This document shows positions 34,025 to 44,580 of a stretch of 64,000 nucleotides of DNA, one piece after another; position 1 is the stretch's first letter, and each line of letters opens with the position of its first letter. The notes beneath the pieces are model-generated. The model saw nothing but the letters and a program-made list of their open reading frames with translations. It had not been told where the DNA came from and made no database searches. The stretch is from Lenzites betulinus (taxonomy: Eukaryota > Basidiomycota > Agaricomycetes > Polyporales > Polyporaceae), in the NCBI GenBank assembly GCA_022264855.1, contig JABYQU010000013.1:558001-622000 (forward strand), in the 5' to 3' direction. Made by a program: the position numbers and the translations under genes.

Positions 34025-35699
34025 TCAGCCAATTTCCATCGCGGTCCCGGGGGCCTCGCCGAAGAGGTCGTCCTCGTCCACGTCTTCACCGGCATCCTCG
34101 TCGTCCGCGTCGTCCGTGCCACCCGCGGCGCCGCCCAGCGGTATACCCTCTTTCCGTAGGCGCTGCTGTTCCTTCATCTCGTCGCGCTGTGCCATCTTCA
34201 TGTCTAAATCCGCCTGCAGTTTCTTCAACGCGTCCTCGAACCGGCGCTATAAGACAAGTCAGTACGCGAGGCTCAACGCAGGTGAAGACGAGGTATACCT
34301 TGATAAGTGGGTTAGCAGAGCTCGCGATCTCCGTACGCTTCTTCGATACCGCTGCCTCTAAATCGTGTATCTCCTCGTTGAGCAGTCTGCGCGCCTGCAC
34401 CGCTTCGTCATCGTCGTCCTCGTCGTCATCCTCGTCGCTCTCCTCATCATCCTCATCCTCTTCGTCGTCGTCCTCATCGCCCCCATCCTCGTCCCCGAGT
34501 GCTAGGTCGAGCTCTGCCGCTAGCTCTTCGTCGATATCACCTTCGGCCTCATCGTCCTCCTCTCGTGCGAGGCCACTCCGAGGCTCGTCTGTGCCGTCGT
34601 CATCGCCCTCCGCGTGCCCACCGCCGGGAGTCGGTGCACCCTCACCGTCAGAGCCTGCAAAGCCGGGCGTGGTGGGGTCGAGCGGGTTCTCGCGGTCAAC
34701 GAACTCAGAGTCCGAAAGGTCTGGGTTGACGTTCTCGAGTACGTCATACTTCACGTCTGAGGCAATGGCATCCTCTTCGAGTAGCCGTTCGACCTCTTGT
34801 TCAACTGTCTCGATTGTCTAGCGAGTAGGCTGGATTAGTATGAGCGAAGAACGGGTGAGTACCGTGGGGGACTCACCCTGCGGTTCACGCGCTTCCGGAA
34901 TCTGCGCTGGCGGACGTGTTTGAGCGGGGGCGTGATGCCGTGTGGCCAAATGAACTCGTCGATATTAAAGCTCTTCGGGTGGGACATAGCCTCTTCGCTG
35001 GGAATCTTGTCTTCAACAACTAGCATCTATAGAAATGCGTGGCGTTAGTGTTGACGATGATGCGGTGTAGGGAAAGATACACGCCTGACATATGTCCGCA
35101 ACCTTAAACATCTGCTTACTGTCCAATGTCTTCTGGGACTCGATGATACACGGCAAGTCCACTAGCTTCGAGGAATATGTGCTGTTCCCCACATGGAACA
35201 CCGCTCGCCGTGAGTCTGCGCATCTCCATGTTAACTCCTGCCCTCGCGCGGCGGCCTAGAGCCCGGACGCACCCTTAAACTTGAACCACACGTCTTCGCT
35301 AATTTCCCTCGCCTGCACCATCTTCCTCAGCCGCTCACAATCCTCCCCAGCGGGCATGCGCAGAATGAACTGCTCTTCGAATACCAAATCCTCGTCGTCC
35401 GAGTCCAACTCGCGGTCGTACGCGCCGAGGAAGGACATGCCTGGGGCCTGCGCCGCGGCCTTCTCGCTCAGCTTGAGCTTGAGCTTCGGCTGTATCTTCG
35501 GACCCCGCGCGGAAGAACGCGTGGTCCGCCCCTCTGAGGGATCAATGTATGGCGGGGTGCTCAGCCGTCGCGTTGGACGCGACGCGCGTGGAGGGAGACT
35601 ACGTTGGGGAGGGTTTTGAGGCGCGGCTCGGTGCGAGGGCTGGAAGGTATCGCCGTCATCCATATCGTCCACAACTATTAAGTCATCGTCATCAGCCAT
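34025..35699 (-). CDS. TAF7: TFIID subunit TAF7
   Basis: A component of the general transcription factor TFIID, partner of TAF1. The start at 35699 (MADDDDLIVVDDMDDGD) leads into a Pro/Arg-rich N-terminus, then the TAFII55 domain: LVFEEQFILRMPAGEDCERL, DVWFKFK, RRAVFHVGNSTYSSKLVDLP, CIIESQKTLDSKQMFKVADI and, after introns, MLVVEDKIPSEEAM and EFIWPHGITPPLKHVRQRRF. Next come a helix (ETVEQEVERLLEEDAIASDV), a highly acidic low-complexity region (about 34390-34600, almost only Asp/Glu/Ser), and a C-terminal coiled coil (ARRLLNEEIHDLEAAVSKKR; LKKLQADLDMKMAQRDEMKE). It ends AMEIG at 34025. Starts 221 bp from the divergent SAM37 gene. Confidence 0.92.
34378..34520. repeat. Acidic (Asp/Glu) codon repeat in TAF7
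   Basis: Low-complexity TCGTCG/TCATCC tract on the + strand, encoding an Asp/Glu-rich run on the - strand. It also opens a long poly-Ser-like frame on the + strand, which is a shadow. Confidence 0.7.
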
Positions 35700-35920
35700 G
35701 GCTTCAATTTGCCTGCAGCAGGAGCAAAAGTTTAGACAGGTGAGGTGGTTTGTGAGTAGGAGTCAAGCGGTTGCTCGAGGCTTGCTTGAACTGCGAGACG
35801 GTGAGAGAGACGCCCGGACGATCGGGAAGCTTAGAGACACTTTAGACGCCGTGACTGTGACTGGAGTGTGACCAGCGTGTGGGACGTCACCTGGGCGCGT
35901 AATTTCCCCGTTCTGCAGCG
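35700..35920. promoter_or_regulatory. Shared divergent promoter of TAF7 and SAM37
   Basis: 221 bases between the start codons of TAF7 (-) and the first SAM37 copy (+). The SAM37 ATG is preceded by TTCTGCAGCG, and the second copy by GTGCAGCG, so both may use a 5' UTR intron ending just before the start codon. Confidence 0.45.
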
Positions 35921-37331
35921 ATGAGTGAGTCGAAGCTTTCACCGTCTCTTGCAACTTCTCGCGACCTCGTCCTCCACATCTGGCCGAAATATGAATCTGT
36001 GCTATCCTTTGATGTCACCTCTTTTGCTGCGCTCCTCTACCTGCAGTTAGCTCTTCCTGGCCAGTTCAGCGTAGCCTACTGCGCGAATCCAGACTTGTCA
36101 CCGACGGGTCAGTCCCTGACTTCACTGGCAGGTTTCAATATCAGCTCACCATTATTCAAGGCCAGCTACCATTCCTCACGCATGGGCTGTATCACGCATC
36201 CGGACTTGGACCCATAGTATCTTATGTCCGAAAGCTGCATCATGCGCGCAACTTGGATGCAGACCTGAACCCTGTGCATGCAGCACAACTTACCGCGCAT
36301 ATTGCGCACGTAGAAGCCAGTTATGGTGACCTCATTGTACGCCCATGAAATATTATTCAATCCTCGTAGCATTGACTTGACGCGTTTCAGAACCATATGC
36401 TGTACTCCTTGAACGAAAACTGGGCGGGTGTGACAAGGCCTGCGCTTGTGTCGATGCTGCCTGTCCCTCAGCGCTACTATGTCCCTGCCCGCATACGGAA
36501 CTCCCACAAGGCCCGCCTTCAGGCAGTCGATCTTTGGGACGTTCCCGAGGAAGAAGAGGCGGAGGCAGAGGAAGAGCGTCGCGTTGTCTTCGGCAAGCGA
36601 AAAAAACAGAAACTCGGTGCTAACGCGGGGCCCCTTCAATACAAGAAGGCGTTCGAACGAGAAAAGGTACATTCGTCTATAATGGCTTCTGGATGGGCGC
36701 TTATGTCACTGAACGAATTGGTAGGTGGTGGAGAAGGCTAAGGCACTGTTCGATGTATACGACAGACTGCTAGGGAACCACCAATTTTTCAACGGGAGTA
36801 AAACGTAAGCACACATCCTTGCGTGCGCCATTTCGCAGCTCATGTTTGGTGACAACCAGGCCAACGACGCTGGATATCATTTTCGCTGCGCACACGCATC
36901 TACTCCTTGACCTGCGTCTTCCTGACCCTCTCGTCACCGTCACACTTGAATCTTACCCGCGTCTTGTTACGCATTGCCGCACGGTTGTCTCCACAGCATT
37001 CTCTGCTAGGGCTCCTTTCCCTCCGACGATTCAGCAAAGCTGGCTATCCTCACTGCGCTGTCTTTTCCCTTGGGCACGCTCCCCGACAACTCGTCGGACA
37101 CTTTCTGCGACAGAAAGATCGCCTGAAGCTCAGCAGCTCGAACGGCGATACCGGCTGTGGAGGTGGGGATTCATTGCGGGTTCGGTCCTCGCAACCACCG
37201 GCTACTTGTGGTATGGCCTCAGTCTTGTTCTCGTACAGAGAGGGAATGTCGTCGCGAGGCTTGGTAGGGGTACTGCTGATGCAGTCCCACCAGCATTGGA
37301 AGACGATGATGACGACGATGAGGATGAGTAG
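35921..37331 (+). CDS. SAM37: SAM37/Tom37 metaxin-family subunit of the mitochondrial sorting and assembly machinery (copy 1)
   Basis: SAM37 works with SAM50 to insert beta-barrel proteins into the mitochondrial outer membrane. Five exons in phase: 35921-36107, 36161-36336, 36391-36666, 36725-36804, 36860-37331; 396 residues. N-terminal GST-like metaxin domain: LVLHIWPKYESVLSFDVTSF, LLYLQLALPGQFSVAYCANP, LPFLTHGLYHASGLGPIVSY. Then NHMLYSLNENWAGVTRPALV, PVPQRYYVPARIRNSHKARL, a Glu-rich insert, KALFDVYDRLLGNHQFFNG and PTTLDIIFAAHTHLLLDLRL. Near the C-terminus is a single hydrophobic helix (FIAGSVLATTGYLWYGLSLV) followed by an acidic end (EDDDDDDEDE). The C-terminal helix would anchor it in the outer membrane. 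A close tandem copy follows 443 bp downstream. Confidence 0.88.
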
Positions 37332-37774
37332 ACCTGTTGTACCTAGGATATCATCAACACAATCTACATACTCACATCACCCGACCATGCACTGAAGTAT
37401 ATTATGAACACTTTTTGGTCGCTTACCACCGCGACGCGTTCAGGGAAGACGCGTAGCCACGTGAAGACTGACGTACACGGGGCTTCGCAATTCTTGAAAC
37501 AAGTGAGTGGCGGCACTGGTATCGACAACAAACCTGAGACTCACTCAGACTGTCCCTTGCGCCGGAGAGAGCGCTGATGGGCGACAACAAGCGTCTACGG
37601 CGAACCGGAATTACGCTGAGCTCGAGGAGCGGCCTTGGTGGATTTCCACCTGCTGGCATCCGCCCGTACTTTGGTGGCTTGCCGCACTGGTGGTCACCAT
37701 CTAGCTTTCTCCGTCCGATGTCCATCCGTGGGCCAACTCCATTGGATCTTACTAGAACAACGTCTAGTGCAGCG
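37332..37774. other. Spacer between the two SAM37 copies
   Basis: 443 bases with no gene. It should contain the 3' UTR of copy 1 and the promoter of copy 2. Confidence 0.5.
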
Positions 37775-39066
37775 ATGAGCGGGTCAAAGCTCTCCCCTTC
37801 CATTACTTCTCGCGACCTCGTCCTTCACATTTGGCCAAAATATGACTCTGTGCTTTCTTTCGACGTCGCATCCTCCGCTGTGTTACTCTACCTCCAGCTA
37901 GCCCTTCCCGGCCAGTTCAGCGTAGCCTACTCCGCGAATCCGAAGTTGCCACCGGCGGGTAAGTTACCAGCTTCACCTCGAAACTTCTTGGCATCGGCTC
38001 ATCGCTGTTAATTATTGAAGGTCAACTGCCTTTCCTTACGCAGGGGATAGATCACGCATCAGGGCTTGGTCCCATAGTGTCCTACCTCCAGAAACTTCAT
38101 CACGCGCACAACTTGGACGCAGGCCTGAACTCCGTGCATGCCGCGCAGCTCGCTGAGCATATCGCCCATGTACAAGCCAACTATGGTGACCTCGTCGTGC
38201 GTCCATTCCCCCATCTGATACGCCCAGCTTTCAATTGACAAAGTTTAGAACCACATGCTGTACGCCCTCAAAGATAACTGGGCGCGCGTTACAAAGCCTG
38301 CACTTGTGTCGATGCTTCCTGTCCCTCAGCGCTACACTGTCCCCGCCCGCATACGAGAATCCCACAAGGTGCGCCTTCAGGAAGTCGACCTTTGGGATGT
38401 TCCCGAAGAATCAGAAGAAGAGGAGAAGGATGAGGAGGAAGAGAAACATCATCGTATTGTCTCCAGAAAACGACGAAAAAAGAAATCCGGTACCAATGCG
38501 GGACCGCTCCAATTTAAACAGGCGTTCGGACGAGAAAAGGTGCATTCTTAGTCACACTTTTCGCCGTATGCAGGTCGCTGAACAACTTGGATATGCTAGG
38601 TAGTGGAGAAGGCGAAGGCGCTCTTTAATCTATACGACAGACTGCTGGGCAGCCACCGGTTTTTCAACGGGCGCGAAACGTGAGCGCACACCTTCGCATG
38701 CTCCATTCTGTCGCTCATGTTCAGTTAACTACCAGGCCAACAACGTTGGATGTTGTCTTCGCCGCGCATACGCATATGCTCCTTGACCTCCGTCTCCCCG
38801 ACCCTCCCGTCACCACGACGCTGGAATCCTACCCGCGTCTCGTTGTGCATTGCCGTGCCGTGCTATCCTCGGCATTTTCTCCTGGTGTCCCTCTCCCTCC
38901 GACGATCCAGCGGAGCAAGCTGTCATCGCTGCGCCGTCTTGTCCCTTGGCCAAAATCTCCGAAGAAACACAAACTTCGTCGGACGGTCTCTACACCGGAA
39001 ACATCGACTGAAGCTCAGCAGGCCGGGCAGCGGTACAGGGAGTGGATGCTGTGGATTCGTATATAG
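37775..39066 (+). CDS. SAM37/metaxin paralogue, tandem copy lacking the C-terminal membrane helix (copy 2)
   Basis: Five exons match copy 1 in order and phase: 37775-37958, 38021-38196, 38249-38539, 38600-38679, 38736-39066; 353 residues. The N-terminal domain is very close (LVLHIWPKYDSVLSFDVASS, LLYLQLALPGQFSVAYSANP, LPFLTQGIDHASGLGPIVSY), as are NHMLYALKDNWARVTKPALV, KALFNLYDRLLGSHRFFNG and PTTLDVVFAAHTHMLLDLRL. The charged insert is longer and more Lys/Glu-rich. It stops at 39064-39066 after YREWMLWIRI, exactly where copy 1 enters its transmembrane helix, so the anchor and acidic tail are missing. All splice sites and the rest of the frame are intact, so it is probably expressed rather than a decayed pseudogene; function unknown, perhaps soluble or partner-recruited. 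Confidence 0.82.
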
Positions 39067-39325
39067 CTGGTTTCTTGTGTATTTATTCGCGTCGACTAGC
39101 TATAGCTATTGCATCTTGGTACTAAACATGCGGAGGACTTCGCGATATTCAATATTCGATGCTCGTCCACGTGGGAATGACGTACGCGGGGCTTCCTGGG
39201 GCTTCGCAATCAAGTGCATCGTCCGATTGGATCTGTCTAAGTCTTGCCTCCGCTCACTCAGCGCACACCGCTGCTCTAGCTGCCGTACCACATACACCTA
39301 GATACATACTGACCCTCGCGCGACC

Positions 39326-40786
39326 ATGGCACCCGTACGTCTTCGCCACCCAAAGGGCGTCACCACCATCCAAGTCGACTTTAGCACCGCAACAGTGCAA
39401 GACCTCCAGCAGGAAATCTTTGCAGCCACAGAGATCCCTCCCTCCCAGCAAGACCGTATGTCTCTCCAAACTGTTTCTTCCCTTCCCGCTCACCAACATC
39501 CTTCGCGCGCATACAGTGAAAGCAGGCTACCCACCCCACCCGCTTACCCTCATCCCCGAGCTGCCGATCGAGAGCCTCGGCCTGCAGCAAGGAGAGCAGC
39601 TCGTCGTCAACAAACGCTCCTCCGCTGGACTCACACACGGCTCTGCGCACGCACCGCGAGCGGCCGCGAGCTCAGCATACTCCGCGCCGAGTCCCTCCGC
39701 GGCGATGACGGGCATGACGGCGTCGCAGGTCCGCTCGCCCGTCCCGCTCGCGGGCCCCGGGAGCGCGAAGGGCGGCGGACCGGAGTACGTGCTCACGAGC
39801 AATGGATACCTCATTCACCGGGTGAGCGCGCGCATGTCATATGTGTCCACGGGGTGGCGGGCGGAAGAGTTCTGACGAGCGGGACGGGATGGCAGGTCGT
39901 CCCGGACGACAACTCGTGCCTGTTTAGCGCGATCGCGCTCATATTCGAGCAGGACATGTCCAAGGCGCAGAGCGTCCGGAAGAGTAAGTCTCCCTCCGCT
40001 ACCGCGCCGCGCGCTGGCTGTGTTCCGGAATGCTGACCACGCGCCGTTGCTTGGTGCTGCAGTCGTAGCGGACGCGATCCGGAATGACCCCGTGAAGTGG
40101 GACGAGGCAATCCTAGGGTGCGCACTGTGACCATTCCCCTGCGAGCCCACACTCAACCCGGAGTATACCCCTACGCCTGTGTCCTGTCTACGCCTCCGCG
40201 CCATCCTTGCCCACCCGCCCATCCTCACGTGCAGTCGCCCGCGGGACGAATACATCCAGACGATCCTCAAGCCGAACGCATGGGGCGGCGCGATCGAGCT
40301 CGCGGTCCTCGCGGAGCACTACAGCACCGAGATCGCGTCAGTGGACGTCGAGACGGGCCGCGTCGACCGCTTCGCGCCGCCGCCCGCGCGCGACTCGGGC
40401 AACCGCGCGATCGTGATCTACTCGGGCATCCACTACGACGCGACGAGCGCCGCGCCGATGCTCGACGCCCCGGACGCGTTCCACCAGACGATCATGAGCC
40501 GCGGCGGCGCGGGCGCGGGGGGTGGGGAGGGGGAGCCCGAGGAGGAGGACGAGATGCTGGCGGCGGCGAAGAAGCTGGCGGACGCGCTAAGAGCGAAGAG
40601 GGCGTATACGAATACGGCGACGTTTGATCTGAGGTGCCAGGTGAGCCCGAATGTGTGCTATGTTGATGCTTTGGTTGCGGAGTTGACGAGTGAACGTGCT
40701 AGATCTGCAGCAAGGGCCTGAAAGGCGAGAAGGAGGCGCGCGAACATGCTGAGCAGACAGGACACGTCGAGTTCGGCGAATACTGA
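39326..40786 (+). CDS. OTU1: OTU1/YOD1-type deubiquitinase
   Basis: A cysteine deubiquitinase that works with the Cdc48/p97 ATPase in protein quality control. Start at 39326 (MAPVRLRHPKGVTTIQVDFS): a ubiquitin-like UBX-type N-terminus (VQDLQQEIFAATEIPPSQQD, then GYPPHPLTLIPELPIESLGL, GEQLVV). A Ser/Ala/Gly-rich linker follows. The OTU domain begins YVLTSNGYLIHR and VVPDDNSCLFSAIALIFEQD, where DDNSC holds the catalytic Asp and Cys; later parts are VVADAIRNDPVKWDEAILG, DEYIQTILKPNAWGGAIELA, EIASVDVETGRVDRF and IVIYSGIHYDA with the catalytic His. The C-terminal exon gives DLRCQICSKGLKGEKEAREH, AEQTGHVEFGEY, a C2H2 zinc finger (CxxC...HxxxxxH) typical of OTU1. Ends at 40786. About six introns. 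Confidence 0.93.
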
Positions 40787-41174
40787 ACTGTGCGGACTCG
40801 GCGGATGGAAACAAATCGTTTGCGGGAGGTCGTAGAAGATGGCCCAAATTGTATCCTCTCTTAAGTCGGCGTATAAGTCGCCGCTGTACCATCTTGTACG
40901 ACAGCCCCGTAGCTGACCGTGTTTCTCATACGTATAGAATGCTATGATGTTTGTGCAGTCGCCGTGGTACTTATATTGCGACGACCAGCCTGGGGACATC
41001 CCATGAAGCCCTCAATCAATTGGTGGACCGTATCTAAAACGTTGCTGTGGCATACACCGGGTATCGCGCCGTAGTGTGCAGAAAGGGAAACCGGATGTGC
41101 GAGCACGAGTCGAGCGGTCCAGCCACAGACGCGTCTGTGGCACCGCTCCCGATCGCGTCTACCAGCGCCTACAC
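40787..41174. other. Spacer between OTU1 and APE1
   Basis: 388 bases, no gene seen. Contains the promoter of the AP endonuclease gene. An upstream in-frame ATG near 41076 (no stop before 41175) could lengthen that protein but the 41175 start gives a better targeting peptide. Confidence 0.45.
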
Positions 41175-43300
41175 ATGAGCGCGTCTCTCCTCCGCACCAG
41201 GCTCACCTCCGCCCTCTCTCACATCCCTAAGTCTACGTGGCGTCCTCCACCCACACCATCCCCCATACTTCCAAAAACGCTAGCCTTCGCTTTCAGGCAC
41301 CCACAGACGCGTCCACGCGACCTCTCGCAATCCGCTCTGAGGCAAACCGCAGCCGCGTTCAGCACGAACATGCCGCCCAAACGCGCAGCCGCCGGTGCGG
41401 GGAAACGCAAGGCCGCGTCCGCTTCCTCCCCCTCGCCGGACCCCTCCACGGAGTCGCACTTCGACAGCGCTTCGGATGGGGAAGCGTCTGCCGCGGAGCA
41501 GGAGCCCGCGCCCAAGAAGCGCAAAACGGGCAGTGGGAAGGCCGCTCCTGGCGCGAAGGCCAAGACGAAGGCGGACGCAGAGGGCCCCGCCAAGGCCAAG
41601 GCTAAGGGTAAGGCCAAAATCCCCGCGGCAGGGAAGGCAAAAGCAAAGGCTGGGAACAGCAGCGGGGACGCGAAAAAGGTGGAAGGCGCACAGCCGACGA
41701 ACAAGGTCCTGCCCGAGCACATCGAGTTCCCGCCGAGGGCCGACGGCGCGCTCCGCATCGCGGCGTGGAACATCTGCGGGCTCGCCGCGGCGCAGAAGAA
41801 GGTGCGTCCCGCCTGTATATTGTGGTTCGTGTTCGCGTGGGCGTGGGCGGACGTGGAGGTCTGCACCGTGCATGTAGAGGCTTCTGGGCTCGCTGTACGG
41901 TGCGGTGCCGCTGCGGGCGATGTCGCGTGCGCCCGTACGGGGGAAGTAGTTTGCTTTCTGTGGGATGCTGACGAGAAGGCAGGGCTTCAAGCACTATGTC
42001 GAAGCGGAAGATCCGGACGTGCTCGTCCTCACCGAGACGAAGGTGCGCGCGTTCCCTAACTGCGCATGAGCCGCCTGAGCCCACATGGGGATGTCCATTG
42101 CCCCAGGTGAACAACGAGCCCGCAGACCCGGCGTTGAGCAGCCGCTTCGCGCACCGGTACTGGTCGATATCGGACAAGAAGACCTACTGTGAGTACCCGT
42201 GCCCTCTTCGCCTTGGCGCATTCCTCCGCAGCGCATGCGTATCTCACGATTTCGGGCACATGCTGGCAGCAGGAACGGCCATCCTGTCGAAGATCGAGCC
42301 GCTCTCGGTGGACTATACCCTCCCCGGGCACCCAGACCCGAAGAGCGTGAAAGGCCGGATCGTCACGCTCGAGTTCACGGGCTGCTTCCTCGTCGGGACG
42401 TATGTCGTCAATGCCGGCACGGGCCTCAAGGTGCGCTCCTGCTCCTCTGGTGGCTTGATACCCATGGCGCAATGGTGCGTTTGGGCGCGGATTCGGGAGC
42501 ACTGACTGTTATCTCTCGCTCGTCCTATGACGTGCCTGCGCACTGACAGACGCTGGACGCGAAGAAGGAGTGGAACACGCATTTCGAGGCGTACATCCGG
42601 GATCTCGACAAGAGGAAGCCCGTGATCTGGACGGGTGACCTGAACGTCGCGCCCACCGCGCTCGGTAAGCCGCTCCCTACCCTGTTTCCATTTAGATTCG
42701 CGGCTCCGCAGGCGGCACACCACAGGGAGGTGCTGCGCCTCCCGCGACGCCCGTGTCGCATATCCGCGACCCCCGCGCTAAATCAAATGGACACGGACGG
42801 CCTTCATTGGTGTCGTGGTGCTAGCTAACCCCATTGCGGCAGATCTGACGAACCCGAAGCCGAACTGGAACAAGACGCCGGGCTACACGGAGGTAGAGAC
42901 GTCCGCGTTCGCGCGCGTGCTGAACGCGTCCGCGGAGGAGGCGGACGCGCCCCAGTTCGTGGACGTGTGGCGGAAGCTGCACCCCGCGCTCAAGCACTAC
43001 ACGTACTTCTCCTACCGCTTCAACTGCAGGGAGAAGGGCATCGGGTGGCGGCTCGACCACTGTGAGTGTCCGCGCCCTCTTTCTGCGCGACTTCTCTTTG
43101 AATTTCCGCGTGACGACGGGCTGTGAACGGTGTCGCTGACGTGCTCTCTCCTTCTATCGCTGGGCCTGGCTGCGCGTGCGGCGACAGTCGTGGTGAGCGA
43201 GCGGCTGGCGGGTCGTGTGCAGATGTGCGAGATACGGGACGAGATCTACGGCGCGTCGGACCACTGTCCTGTGGTCATGGAGCTCGCGGGCCCGCTTTGA
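41175..43300 (+). CDS. APE1: AP endonuclease of the exonuclease III family (APE1/APN2-like), probable dual targeting
   Basis: Cleaves DNA at abasic sites in base-excision repair. From 41175 the first exon (to 41801) encodes [20 protein letters not shown], a mitochondrial-type presequence, then a second in-frame ATG at 41370 ([17 protein letters not shown]) opening a Lys/Ala-rich stretch with [12 protein letters not shown], a nuclear signal. The catalytic core: [12 protein letters not shown] (metal-site Asn), DVLVLTETK (metal-site Glu), [50 protein letters not shown] (active-site Tyr), [14 protein letters not shown] (Asp and Asn), [43 protein letters not shown] (Asp), VSERLAGRV and [13 protein letters not shown] (Asp-His). 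All expected active-site residues are present. About seven introns; stop at 43298-43300. Confidence 0.93.
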
Positions 43301-44580
43301 GGCCTGCGATAGCGACGAGGAGGAGTCCCGGGTCCGCGGCGAGGTGAGCACCTGCGTTCTAGCGCGTCACGAATGCGCAAGGGAGGTCCAGACGATGACG
43401 TCGCCTCTGCACACAGCTTGCATATGTCATTGATATGTTTTTTCAAGACGCGCGGGCTATCGCAGAAGTATCGTATTATGTACGCGGGTGGAGAGGGTGA
43501 CGTCGGCTGATAAGGCCGCTGGGTTGCTGCAAGCGGCCGGATTAGAGTTTGCGAGGTGCATACCGCAAACGGCGTCTGCGATCAGGACGTGATCGCACTG
43601 CGCTGGGCAACCGCCGCACGCCACCACGGCCAAGCCAAACTATCTTCCCCGGCAGGCCAGTGCGACACAGCGTGTGCCACGACCGGCAGCGCCCTCTGCA
43701 TTAACCCCGCAGAATGCGCTCAGCGTTGTGTTGCCGCTGAACAAAGAACATACGACAGTGGACATCGGCGGGGAGCGGCGGCCAGGAAAGCTGCTCGCGT
43801 CCGAACACGCGCACGCGCGAACCTGGAAGGCCCCGAGGCGGTCCCAGATCGACCGGAGGCGGCGGCGGAGGGGAGAGTCCCACGCGCACGGTTCCCGTCG
43901 CACTGCACCGGCAGGCGGCGGCGGTGGCCTCTGCTGCGGCGGGTCAAGGTCACGGAAGCGGATTAGGGGACTGGGGTGGCGCTTCGCGACGGGTGCTGCG
44001 TGCACGAACACCGCTCGTGTGCCACCGAGCTGCTGGGGTCCGTTGGGAGTGGTTACGGTCCCCTGCGCAGTGCGCACTGGCACTGGGATTTGCGGGCTCT
44101 GCGTGGTGTGCTACCGACTTTATCTGGGACATCGGACAGGAGTGGTATGTTGTGGAGAGGCCCCGTACGTCAGAGCGCGAGACGATATGCAGAAACTGGG
44201 TGAGCCGGAGCGCCGGCGATGTGTTCGTTCATAAAAAAACACTCGGTCGAGGAGGCGAGTGAATTAAAGCGATGCGGGGGAAATAAACGGAGAGCGATCA
44301 GAAAAGGGGGGACGACAGACGATGATGGGTTTTGCCGCTCGAGGCGCAGGCGGCGCGCGTCTATTCGAGCACTGGCCGCCTTCTCAAAAGCGGTTCGTCC
44401 TCGACGCCCTTCTCGCCCTCCCCCCCATCCTCCACACCCCGCCCCCGCCCCCGCCCCGACGTCCGCTCGCGCCCCAGCTGCAGCGCACGCTGGTACTCCT
44501 GTGACCCCACGACGACTCATACCCGGACTGCCCCCGATACCCGTGCCTCCCCATAGACCGTCCGTCGTCGTTTTCTATCT
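43301..44580. other. 1.28-kb spacer upstream of the nucleotide-sugar transporter
   Basis: No recognised gene. Long open frames near 43674-44234 (+) and on the opposite strand are Arg/Gly-rich, lack splice or family signals, and look like high-G+C shadows. A C-rich tract at 44400-44470 probably belongs to the downstream promoter. Confidence 0.45.

Noticed and set aside
34006..34821. 271-codon poly-Ser frame on the + strand
   Set aside because: Complement of the Asp/Glu codon run of TAF7.
37775..39066. SAM37 copy 2 as a pseudogene
   Set aside because: All five exons, splice sites and phases are intact up to the early stop, so it is kept as a gene with a truncated C-terminus.
43674..44234. 186-codon + strand frame downstream of APE1
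   Set aside because: Arg/Gly/Ala-rich, open on both strands, no homology pattern; likely G+C bias.
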